64,000 nucleotides of DNA from Sceloporus undulatus (Eukaryota > Chordata > Lepidosauria > Squamata > Phrynosomatidae). Of this stretch, positions 32,286-41,012 are shown piece after piece. The position numbers and the translations under genes are program-made. The stretch is taken from NCBI RefSeq assembly GCF_019175285.1, contig NC_056530.1, forward strand, positions 3,225,320 through 3,289,319, in the 5' to 3' direction. The notes below the pieces were generated by a model that was given only the letters and a program-made list of their open reading frames with translations, had not been told where the DNA came from and did no database searches. Position 1 is the first letter of the stretch. The number at the start of each line of letters is the position of its first letter.

Positions 32286-33279
32286 GCCTTTGACTTGACA
32301 AATTTTAGTAGGTTTACTAAAGTCGGAACTGAAATTGGATTAAGCCTATGGGCTAGAATACTGAGATTAGACAATGAATTAGAAGGGAAATATAACTGGG
32401 GTAGGCAACCTGTACAACTCCAGATACTGATACAGTTCCCAGAACCCCAGAAATCTGATATTAGGGATGAAGCTGTTGGGAGATAGATCACGTCAACATC
32501 TGGAGTAGAAAAGGTCCCCTACCTAAAGCCTCAGTCTTCCATCTCTGACCATGACAGTGGGAACCATTCTGTCATATCCCATGATTTGTTAAGGTCTTAA
32601 ATAAGGTTATAAATGTACAGGAAGATTCCTGCTTCAGTTCCAGTCCCAATGCATGGATGGCAGCTGAGTCACTGGGGACATTATGGCTGGACCAGTTTCA
32701 GGCAGTGTGCCACACCTTCCTACTCTACAGAAATGAAACTGCATGCACTGTAACATTAGCAGAGGGCTAATAACTTTCAATAATTAAAAGCGGGCAATGC
32801 CTTATATATACTTAGTACATTTTTGTGCACATCCTACAACCTCATCCCTCAACTGTCCTACAAGATGTGATGATTCTGTATAATCTGGCAACTACTATAC
32901 TTACCTATCTTGTTCTGAAGTCTACAGTGTCACAGCTATCTGGAAGCAAATACCGTAATTGTTTGCGTCACTGATCCAAGTTCACATCGTAAATCCTGTA
33001 GTGATATCTTACTTCCTCACAGACTAATTTTAAAGAATATACGGGTTCTTCTTGCTACCGTCTGCAAGCATTCAATTCATGGATCAACTCACAGTTCTAA
33101 ACCCAGAATTATCTAGCCATCATTTTAATTTTAAATTATAAATTTTGAAAGATTAATTCATTGTCCTAATATGTAGCTGTTTTATTTGCTCTTTTAAATT
33201 GATGTTGTGTGTTTTAAACTGATGTTGTAATTAATCTATTGTTGTTCCTTGCCTTGATCCATGGGGAGAGGTGGTTAAG

Positions 33280-33360
33280 AAATTATCATCATCATCATCA
33301 TTATTATTACTATTATTATTAGTAGTAATAGTAGTAATAGTAGTAGTAGTAATACTATTA
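33280..33360. repeat. trinucleotide microsatellite (ATC/ATT/AGT)n
   Basis: About 27 trinucleotide units of related type. Confidence 0.9.
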
Positions 33361-33529
33361 CAATTTCTATTAGTATTTAAGGTAAATAAAGTCACCAGAT
33401 TACAGGCTATGTCCCCATCCCTTCACTTTCACAGTAACCATTTTATTATGGGACGTAAGGGAAAGCAAATTAATGTTCTGCATCACAAATTCTTTCAACA
33501 AAATTCAGTGCTAGCTTTCTTGGAAGTAT

Positions 33530-33905
33530 CGTACATATACATCTATACGTTGACGTCATGTATAAGTCAAGTGCAAGTTTTGGGGCCAAAATTATGGATT
33601 TTGCTATGACCTGTGGATAAGTCAAGAGTAAAATTTAGGGGCATATAGCAAAAGATCTAAAAGATGAAGCAAAGTAAAACAATGTCAAAGATTTTACAAA
33701 ATTCCAGCAGATATAACTCTTTGTGTTTACTTTTAAGGCTGGATGAGAGAATAGGGGGGATCAAGGCAGATTTACTCTTGCTTTTCACCAAGGGATAGTT
33801 TCTTCTTTTAAATAACAAGATACAGTACTTACATAAGTTGACTCGGGTTGTTTGGCTCAATTTTTTGACCTAAATTTCTAGATTTATACATGAGTATATA
33901 CAGTA
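33530..33905. mobile_element. mariner-like foldback
   Basis: CATGTATAAGTCAAGTGCAA near the left end is inverted in GATTTATACATGAGTATATA at the right; TGACCTGTGGATAAGTCAAG internal. Boundaries approximate. Confidence 0.45.
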
Positions 33906-35033
33906 AGCCATGGTGAATTCAATGGGACATACTTTCCAATTTGGTGCACACAAGACAGTCGCTTTTATGCATCTGGATCTGGTATTCAGGTTACACTCTG
34001 CAGAATACTAAAACATATACCTGCTGCCCATTTTCAGTCCCATGCTGTGTCTCTTTCTCCTCGTACTCAAATACCCGCACTTATCTGACTGCTTTATGTA
34101 CTCGTACTGAATAAAACAGTCTTCCTCAACCTGGCACCCTCCTGGTGTGATGGATCCCCACTCCCACCGTTCCCAGCCAGTACTGGGGGGGGGGGGGGGG
34201 GAGGTCTGCATATGTGTATGTCAGCCCAATCCAAGTCCACACACACTGGGGAATGACGGGAGTTGCAGCCCAATATAACTGGAGGGCTCCAAGTAGGAGA
34301 ACCTTCATCGCTTGCCCCAGTATTTTCTATAGGTTCATAATTATTTCTGACCATTGGCCATGCTAGCTGAGCCTGATGGGTACTGCAGTCCGAAATATCA
34401 AGCAGGCATCAGATGAGAAGGATGCATTTCACAAGTGAACTCTGGGCCGCAAAAGGAATAATCTGTTTTAACATGCCACAACACATAGCTGTGTTTATTA
34501 CAACAGACTTCACAGTGCCTTCCCATTCCCTTCAATTACTTTGATGTAAACATTTCATCAGATTCAGTTATTTCTCACACATTATGCCTTTAAAACATTT
34601 GTACTAGCTTTCGGATAACACAAAAAGTGTTTAGCAAGCCTTTTGACAGCTGCCACACAGATCGCTTTTGTTGTGTTTTAGCAGAAGTTTGCAATTTTAA
34701 ACACATATGAACGGTGGGGTTTAGATCTGTGATTTTTAGATATTTGAGCTCTGGTTTTAATAGCAATTGTTTGCTTGTTTGAGTAAGAACACAATCTAAA
34801 TCAAACGATCATTGGCATCTCAGTTAATATCTCAATTATGCGAACCTCTGAAGAGACAGAATTAAAATTGGCTGGGGAGAAAAATTGCTTTCTAAAAGCA
34901 ACTTTTTTCCACCTTATTTCCAGAGTGAGCTGGAACCCTACCTTTAACTAATTCTTTTAGTTTTGTAATCTAACAATGAACAAAAGCAAGCTTGCTTTTA
35001 TAATACAATAAATACCCCAAAAGCATCGGATCC

Positions 35034-35490
35034 TGTCTGTTCTTGGAAGCTAAGCAGGTTCAGTCCTGGTTGGTACTTGGATGGGAGACAGCCAATGAAC
35101 ATCAGATGCTGTAGGCTAGATTTTCAGACGAAGGAACTGGCAAAAATACCTCTGATGAAAACAGGGTCTACTGTATATAATTCCTAGCGGAAAATGTTTA
35201 AGGATGTTATTGAAAATGAATATTGGTTTGGATAGGTTATTGGTGGAATATTTATTAGAAGATCGGAACCCGCATATTACTGTACCAGGTTACTGGTCAA
35301 TTTTCTGGTAGAGGCAATAAATTTATTGCTTAAGTCTCATAACAATGATCCTGAAATTGTATTGTGAATGTATGATGTTGTATGCTTAATAAAGGTTAAA
35401 GAAAGAAAGAAACCTCTGAGTATTCCTTGCCTAAGAAAACCCTATGAAATTCATGGGGTTGCCATAAAGACACAGCTGGTGTCTTTCAGG
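35034..35490 (+). mobile_element. 5S-rRNA-derived SINE, split by an insertion
   Basis: Head resembles 5S rRNA: TCTTGGAAGCTAAGCAGGTT, CCTGGTTGGTACTTGGATGG and GATGCTGTAGGCT with polymerase III internal control elements. The body resumes at 35412: TGAGTATTCCTTGCCTAAGA, GGGGTTGCCATAAAG. Confidence 0.75.
35148..35419 (+). mobile_element. retroposed insert in the 5S SINE (8-bp TSD)
   Basis: ACCTCTGA at 35148-35155 and 35412-35419 encloses 256 bp ending CTTAATAAAGGTTAAAGAAA plus GAAA repeats. The end looks like a LINE 1-type or mRNA-like 3' end; the source is not recognised. Confidence 0.65.
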
Positions 35491-35836
35491 TATTTACTGA
35501 CTGTTTTCTTCCTTTTTTAATTAATATTTTATTATTTGTCCAACAGTGTTAAATAAAAGAAATAAAACAATCCACATGTGTATTACTATCTATATACCTA
35601 TACTCAAACATATGGTTATTTATATAAAACATAAATATGACATATGGATCAACACATGGTCCATAGTCTAACTGAGACTTTGGTGTTTATCACATGGAAG
35701 TTTTTGCAGCTCAGATCCGGGGTGACTCCTGCTTCAGCTATGTGAATTCACATTATAACGCGCATGTTTTATCACACCTGGTTGCCCTTCCATTGCAGTT
35801 CCTAATCGAGGGGGAATTGAATCCAAGGCAAGTCAT

Positions 35837-36060
35837 GTGATGCGGATTCACACAAAGCAGAGTGAGTGCACATTGTATTACCACACTAGTGCATACCACG
35901 AGGATTCAACGATTCGAATTGGGACCCTTGCGCATGCTCAGTGGGGGTTTGAACGCATCCTGAACCTTTGCACTTCCGGGGTGAAGAAGGGAGCCTGGTT
36001 CCGCTTTCACGTGAATGACAGCTTCACCTTTCGTCTTCCCTTCTATTTTCCCATCCCTGG
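35837..36060. other. unassigned sequence before the minisatellites
   Basis: Moderately GC-rich; the 256-codon frame that begins here runs through tandem repeats and is not credible. Confidence 0.4.
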
Positions 36061-36094
36061 CAGCCAAATTCAAACGGGTCCTCCGTCCTCCGTG

Positions 36095-36530
36095 TCAGAG
36101 CCTCCATCCATTTCAGCCACATCTATATCTATTCTCCTGTCATTCTCCTCCTCCATTTCAGCCACATCTCCTCTATTTCTCCTCCTCTATTTCAGCCACT
36201 CTCCATTACTTCTCCTGTCATTCTCTCATCTATTTCAGCCACATCTACTCTATTCTCCTGTCATTCCCTATCTCTTTCAGCCACATCTACATCTATTCTC
36301 CTGTCATTCTCCTCATCCATTTCAGCCACATCTACATCTATTCTCCTCCTCTTTTCAGCCCCTTACATCTCCTGTCATCTCCTCATCTATTTCATCCACA
36401 TCTACATCTTCTGCTGTCATTTTCTCATCCATTTCAGCCACATCTATATCTGTTCTCCTGTCTTTTCCTCATCCATTCAGCCACATCTACATCATTCTCC
36501 TGTCATTCTCCTCCTCCATGGATCTGAGGA
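36095..36530. repeat. ~45-bp minisatellite (TTTCAGCCACATCTACATCT unit)
   Basis: About ten imperfect units with CATTTCAGCCACATCTA and TATTCTCCTGTCATTCTCC. Open frames through it are Ser/His/Pro-rich repeats. Confidence 0.9.
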
Positions 36531-36734
36531 GACCCTTTTTGAGGATGCAGATGATCTGGTTGTCCTTATCTCCATGCTCTCTAAAGTACCACCATCCCCG
36601 AATCTAATCCACTCTCCTTCCCTTTGTAACAGTTGCCTTAGGTTGCACTCACACTGGGAGATAATCTGGCTTGACTCCACTTTCACTGTCCTGGCTCAGT
36701 GCTATGGAACTCTGGGAGTTGGAGTTTGTTGCGG

Positions 36735-37550
36735 GGTCCATTCTCCAGCTCCATCAGGGTTAGCCTGGAAGAAGAGACTCTCCCTCCATAACTTCATCCT
36801 CCGGCCTGCGAGGGAGTTGACCCGGCAGGCCCAGCTCCACCAGGGCTAGCCTGGAAGAAGAGATTCCTCCCTTCATAACTGTCACCCTCCGGCCTGAGAG
36901 GGAGTTGACCAGGCAGGCCCAGCTCACCAGGGCTAAGCCTGGAAGAAGAGACTCCTTCCTCCATAAATGTCATCCTCCGGCCTGCGAGGGAGTTGACCAG
37001 GCAGGCACAGCTCCTCAGGGTTAGCCTGAAGGAAGAGACTCCTCCCTCCATAACTGTCACCCTCGGCCTGCGGGAGTTGACCAGGCAGGCCCAGCTCCAC
37101 CAGGGCTAGCCTGGAAAAAGAGACTCCTCCCTCCATAACTGTCAGCCTCAGCCTGTGAGGGGTTGACCAGTCAGGCCCAGCTCCATCAGGGCTAGCCTAG
37201 AAGAAGAGACTCCTCCCTCCATAACTGTCATCCTCCGACTGCGAGGGAGTTGACCAGGCAGGCACAGCTCCATCAGGGCTAGCCTGAGGAAGAGGACTCC
37301 TCCTCCATAACTGTCATCCTCTGGCCTAGAGGAGTTGACCAGCAGGCCCAGCTCCACCAGGGTTAGCCTGGAAGAAGAGACTCCTTCCTCCATAAATGTC
37401 ATCCTCCGGCCTGTGAGGAAGTTGACCAGGCAGGCAAGCTCATCAGGGCTAGCTGGAAGAAGAGACTCCTCCCTCATAACTGTCATTTCTGGCCTGCGAA
37501 GGAGTTGACCGCAGGCACAGCTCCATCAGGGCTAGCCTGAAGAAAAAGAG
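36735..37550. repeat. ~87-bp minisatellite (GGGAGTTGACCAGGCAGGC unit)
   Basis: About nine to ten units; GAGTTGACC recurs near 36813, 36900, 36987, 37073, 37245, 37333, 37421 and 37502. The unit also has CTCCATCAGGGCTAGCCTG and AGACTCCTCCCTCCATAACT. Leu/Arg-rich minus-strand frames are artefacts. Confidence 0.92.
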
Positions 37551-37619
37551 CCCTCCGCATACTGCCGGTCCAGGTCAGAGGGAGAGAATAATGCTGGACC
37601 TGATCCCCTCCCCTCCTCA

Positions 37620-37745
37620 ACATTCCCTTCTCTTTTGTGTCGTGTCTTTTTAGATTGTAAGCTTGAGAGCAGGGAACCGTCTTTATCCCCTCTGTTGTAA
37701 GCTGCCCGGATTCCCAGTGATTGGGTGGTATATAATAAATCTACT
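37620..37745 (+). repeat. L2-type retrotransposon 3' tail
   Basis: Same motif as at 400-535: TTTTTAGATTGTAAGCTTGA, AGCAGGGAACCGTC, then GGTGGTATATAATAAATC. Confidence 0.6.
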
Positions 37746-37761
37746 ATTATTTATTAGTAGT

Positions 37762-37855
37762 GTAGTAGTATCCCGCTCTTTCCCCAGAACTGGGCCTCAG
37801 AGTGGCTTCACACATTAAAAAACACAGTACAGTTAAAAACTAGAAAAAAAGTACA
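37762..37855 (-). repeat. L2 3' end
   Basis: TATCCCGCTCTTTCCCCAGA, then CAGAGTGGCTTCACACATTA: reverse of the L2 end seen at 26430. Confidence 0.7.
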
Positions 37856-37904
37856 CTAAAAGGAATTAATTTATTAACAGTATTATTAACTATTTAATCT
37901 ACCT

Positions 37905-38585
37905 TTCCTGCTCATATGACATGTATTATAGAGAAGATTGGAAAGAAAATGCAGGTGCATAACATTGTATATGACCACAATTGTGAGAATCGTCTATGCT
38001 AAATATTGGAAGCAGAAACAAACACTATCAATAGAGGAATGGCTAAGTAAGTTGGAGGAAGCTATGGAAATGGATATTCTGACACTTTAATGAAGGATAG
38101 AAACAAGAAGAAGGAGAGAAAGAATGGGAATGTTTAATGAATTTTAGAGATAAATTGTAATAGCTAAGTTGCCTCAATGTAATTTGGATAAATAAGTAGA
38201 AATGGAATGAGATAACGAAAATAGTAAGTATGGAAAGATAAAAGCTGGCACTTCAGGAAGACAGGTAACAATTTAGATTTTAATTTTTAATTATCGATGT
38301 ATTGTTATGTATTGTTGTGTATTATTATGTATTATTATTATTATATTATATCATTTATTTTATTATTTATTTATATAGTATTTATTATGTATTATCATTT
38401 ATATATTGTATTGTTATGTATTATGCATTGTTATCCTATAAATTATATGGATTACATGGGGGGTTGTATGTGGCGTTATGTGTTTTGTTGTTTTCTTCCA
38501 TATAATAAAATAACATATTTTTTAAAACGTATAAAACAGATAGTTATTAAAGAATAAAACACATTTTTGTAAAAAAAAAAAAAAG
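37905..38585 (+). mobile_element. L1 LINE 3' end with poly(A)
   Basis: Reads VYAKYWKQKQTLSIEEWLSK, then LEEAMEMDILTL, the L1 ORF2 C-terminus; followed by a 3' UTR and poly(A) at 38570-38584. 5' truncated. Confidence 0.7.
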
Positions 38586-39145
38586 ATAGAGTAGGGGAGA
38601 AAACTATATCAAATTTTTAATTTGAGATATTAATTGAGATTCCTGGACTGTGTGCCCTCCTCCTCCTCCTCCTCAAAGCCAAAGGATCCAAAGGAGATCC
38701 CAAACATTTCAGGACAACCAGCTGGTGCTTTCCTACCTTTCCTTTGCCCAAATCGTGGCTTCCCTCTGCCTGCCAACACTCACCTGCTTCCTCTTTCCAC
38801 CAAGTGACCCCTTTGCAACGAAACCAAGCCAGCCCAAGGCAAGCTTTCTGCAAAGCCACCAGGGAATGGATCTCCAGCACCTGAAACCCCAGAGCCGCCT
38901 ATATTTTGCTGCTCCAAAAGAACAGCCTCGGCTTTGATCCGGAGCTGCCTGGAAAAGCAAGAGCAGCTGAAAGCTTCTTCTCTTCTGACTCTCTCTCTCT
39001 CTCGCTAGTCTATTGCAACAACCCGTAAAGCTTGTTTTTGCAGACGAAGCTTTGCTATTATTGCCTGCTGCTGCTCCAGGGTCTTTAGAGGAAGCGATGA
39101 AAGGCCGCAGAGCTGCTGGGGGACCTCTAGCGGCCGCGCCTGGCA
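38586..39145. other. unique sequence upstream of the genes
   Basis: (TCC)n at 38653 and CT-rich tract at 38988. Holds the inferred NIPAL3 first exon. Confidence 0.4.
38784..39000 (-). promoter_or_regulatory. NIPAL3: candidate NIPAL3 non-coding first exon and promoter
   Basis: A perfect donor, CAG then GTGAGT, lies on the minus strand with the exon's last base at 38784. The sequence above it to ~39.15 kb is moderately GC-rich and repeat-poor until a foldback element at 39.15 kb. It is in the right place for the leader exon of NIPAL3, which has an acceptor at 30398. The transcription start is unknown; the upper limit is nominal. Confidence 0.3.
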
Positions 39146-39450
39146 ATGCATCCTGACTGCAGTGCTTTTACTGCCCTGGCTCAGTGCTAGGGAATGCTGG
39201 GAGCTGTAGTTTGTTGTAGCTCCAGAGCTCTCTCTCTCTGACACAGAAGGCTCAACATCCCCACAAGTTTGAAAACTGAACTACAGTTCCCAGCATTCCC
39301 TAGCACTGAGCCAGGGCAGTCAAAATGTGTCTGAGGTGCAAAACAGTGCAGAAATAATCCAGTTGGACGCCCTTGAACACCTGGCCTGGCTCAGTTTTAG
39401 GGAGTCTGGGAATTGTAGTTTAATGTGGCTCCAGAGCTCCCCTGTCAAGG
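39146..39450. mobile_element. foldback MITEs, ATAATCCAG family, copies 4-5
   Basis: GCCCTGGCTCAGTGCTAGGG and CCTAGCACTGAGCCAGGGCA face each other; AGAAATAATCCAGTTGGA begins a second, half copy. Confidence 0.7.
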
Positions 39451-39454
39451 AAGA

Positions 39455-40160
39455 CTCAGTATCCACAAAAATTGACTTTTCAAAGTGAGATAGATGGATT
39501 TTTATTAATATCCCCAGTATAGATTTATCGAAATGGTTGCACCATGGATATAGAAATGAGCTTTCTGGAGCAAGGTTGTGTGCGTAAGAGAGAATGCTGA
39601 ACAGGATTTGCAGTCAATAAAGTTTAGAGAACAAGTTGACCTTTGCAAGCATCAAGCGTCTAGCTTGCTTTGAAAGCCAAAACAATTGGAACAACATCCT
39701 TGGATGAAAGAAGTAGACACGAGCGCGAGAGAGATGGAAGATCCACATCAGTCAAAATGCTTTTAAATTACTCCGAATTCTGTGTCTTGACCGAAGGAAA
39801 ATTTGTACGTTGCACTTTGAACCAGCCAAAGAGAACACATTGTTAGGGACCTCACTGTTGAAATTACCTATATGGGCAGCCATTTTCTTTGCTTCGGGGC
39901 TCTCAGTTTCATGGAACTTGATTCCACTGGGACTTTTGCCGGCATTAAAGAAATTTGGATTCTCAGCCTTCTGGGTCCTGCTGTTTTCTCTGCTCTGGCA
40001 AGACAGTGACTTAGTGCGAGAAGGCCAGGCTTTTAAGAATCCTATTACAAAAGCACACGGCAGAAATATCTGGTTTGAAACGCCTTGAACAGTTCATTGT
40101 GGCCACACAGATTTTGGTGCCAGAGATAAGGCTAAACATTCTCAAGAACCAGAGTCCTAC
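39455..40160. other. gene-free stretch between the two promoters
   Basis: No recognised repeat. A 92-codon frame at 39810-40088 is hydrophobic but unrecognised and has no splice or start context. Confidence 0.4.
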
Positions 40161-40174
40161 AGTTCCCTCACCTT

Positions 40175-40480
40175 GAGTCAGGGCAGTTCAAGCGGTCTCA
40201 AACTGGATTATTTCTGTAGCAGGATGTGTTTTGGGGCCCAGTTTCCAGAGTTTTGTGGGGATATTGAGCCTTCTCTGTCAGAGAGAGAGAGAGAGAGAGA
40301 GAGCTCTGGGCCACAATGAACTACAGTTCCCGCACTGAGCCAGGGCAGCTTAAACTGCCTCAGAGTGGATTATTTCTGCAGTCTGTTTTGGGACCTTTGA
40401 GAATCAGTTACGTTTTGTGGGACAGTGAGCCTTCAATGCCAGGAAACCTCTGGCACCAACAATAAACTACAATTCCCAAG
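40175..40480. mobile_element. foldback MITEs, ATAATCCAG family, copies 6-7 (fragmented)
   Basis: GTCTCAAACTGGATTATTTC, a (GA)n run, CACTGAGCCAGGGCAGCTTA and GAGTGGATTATTTCTGCAGT; abuts the TMEM222 promoter minisatellite. Confidence 0.65.
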
Positions 40481-40565
40481 ATGCGCCAGCGCCCGTATCC
40501 GGAAGTGACGTTACCGCCGGCGCCCGTATCCAGACGCAACATCGCCCGGGCGCTGTATACGCAGG

Positions 40566-40573
40566 TGACGTCA
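40566..40573 (+). promoter_or_regulatory. perfect CRE octamer 1
   Basis: TGACGTCA, the palindromic binding site of CREB/ATF dimers, inside the TMEM222 promoter repeat. Confidence 0.7.
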
Positions 40574-40631
40574 AAACCCGGCGCCCGTATCCAGGATGTG
40601 GCCTTGCCCAAGGGCGCCCGTATCCAGGAAT

Positions 40632-40639
40632 TGACGTCA
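40632..40639 (+). promoter_or_regulatory. perfect CRE octamer 2
   Basis: TGACGTCA in the unit 66 bp downstream of the first. Confidence 0.7.
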
Positions 40640-40695
40640 CCGCCGGCGGCCGTATCCAGGAAGTGACCTCGCCCCCGGGCGCCGTATCCAGGAAG

Positions 40696-40703
40696 TGACG
40701 TCA
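40696..40703 (+). promoter_or_regulatory. perfect CRE octamer 3 with ETS core
   Basis: Preceded by CCAGGAAG, so the sequence reads AGGAAGTGACGTCA, an ETS core (GGAA) abutting a CRE. Confidence 0.7.
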
Positions 40704-40758
40704 CCGCCGGCGCCCGTATCCAGGACGCAACATCGCCCGGGCGCCTGTATACAGACGG

Positions 40759-40766
40759 TGACGTCA
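40759..40766 (+). promoter_or_regulatory. perfect CRE octamer 4
   Basis: TGACGTCA, 63 bp after octamer 3 and 107 bp before the TMEM222 start codon. Confidence 0.7.
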
Positions 40767-40872
40767 AAACGGCGCCCGTATCCAGGAAGTGACCTCGCCC
40801 CCGGGCCGCCGTATCCAGGAAGTGACGCCACGTCCTCCCCGGCCGCCTCGGCCTTCTCCCCGCCTCCTGGTA

Positions 40873-41012
40873 ATGGAGGAAGAGGAGGTCGAGGTGGGGA
40901 AGATGAAGCAGTTTCCGGGCGGCATCGCGGTCGGCGTCGGAGGGAGCGGGCTGGAGCCGGAGCGGTGCCGCTTCCCGTACTGCGTCGTCTGGACGCCCAT
41001 CCCCGTCCTCAC
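40873..41012 (+). CDS. TMEM222: TMEM222 coding exon 1
   Basis: 140 bp: acidic start MEEEEVEVGKMKQFPGG, Gly-rich linker, then RCRFPYCVVWTPIPVL and two bases of Thr47. Donor GTGAGT. Lies in the CpG-rich promoter block. Triplets upstream in this frame have no ATG; GTG codons there come from the minisatellite. Confidence 0.9.

Larger units (their letters stand above)
32290..35030. other. gene-free stretch upstream of NIPAL3 exon 1
   Basis: Contains an ATC/ATT microsatellite (33280-33360), a mariner-like foldback (33530-33905) and a G run at 34186-34201. The rest is unassigned AT-rich sequence with no credible ORF. Likely NIPAL3 leader intron. Confidence 0.5.
40491..40840 (+). repeat. promoter minisatellite with CRE and ETS-CRE motifs
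   Basis: About eleven units of ~32 bp built on GGCGCCCGTATCCAGGAAG, then TGAC and a variable tail. Motif positions are 40506, 40566, 40632, 40664, 40696, 40759, 40790 and 40823; intervening degenerate units lie near 40534, 40598 and 40727. Blocks starting at 40506 and 40696 repeat the same order of unit variants, so a ~190-bp higher-order unit is visible. Confidence 0.9.

Noticed and set aside
35034-35130. Functional 5S rRNA gene
   Set aside because: Only the 3' two thirds resemble 5S rRNA and a SINE body follows.
35837-36607. 256-codon frame with Ser/Ile/His repeats
   Set aside because: It runs through the 45-bp minisatellite; the repeats explain both the openness and the composition.
36794-37486. 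Leu/Arg-rich minus-strand frames resembling a repeat protein
   Set aside because: Each is the 87-bp minisatellite read in one frame; unit length indels switch frames repeatedly.
36735-37550. CRISPR-like array
   Set aside because: Units are whole tandem repeats without distinct spacers, in a vertebrate genome.
39810-40088. 92-codon hydrophobic frame
   Set aside because: No recognisable family, no start or splice context, and no repeat support.
40789-40872. Extended N-terminus for TMEM222 in the same frame
   Set aside because: The frame is open but has no ATG before 40873; the sequence is minisatellite.
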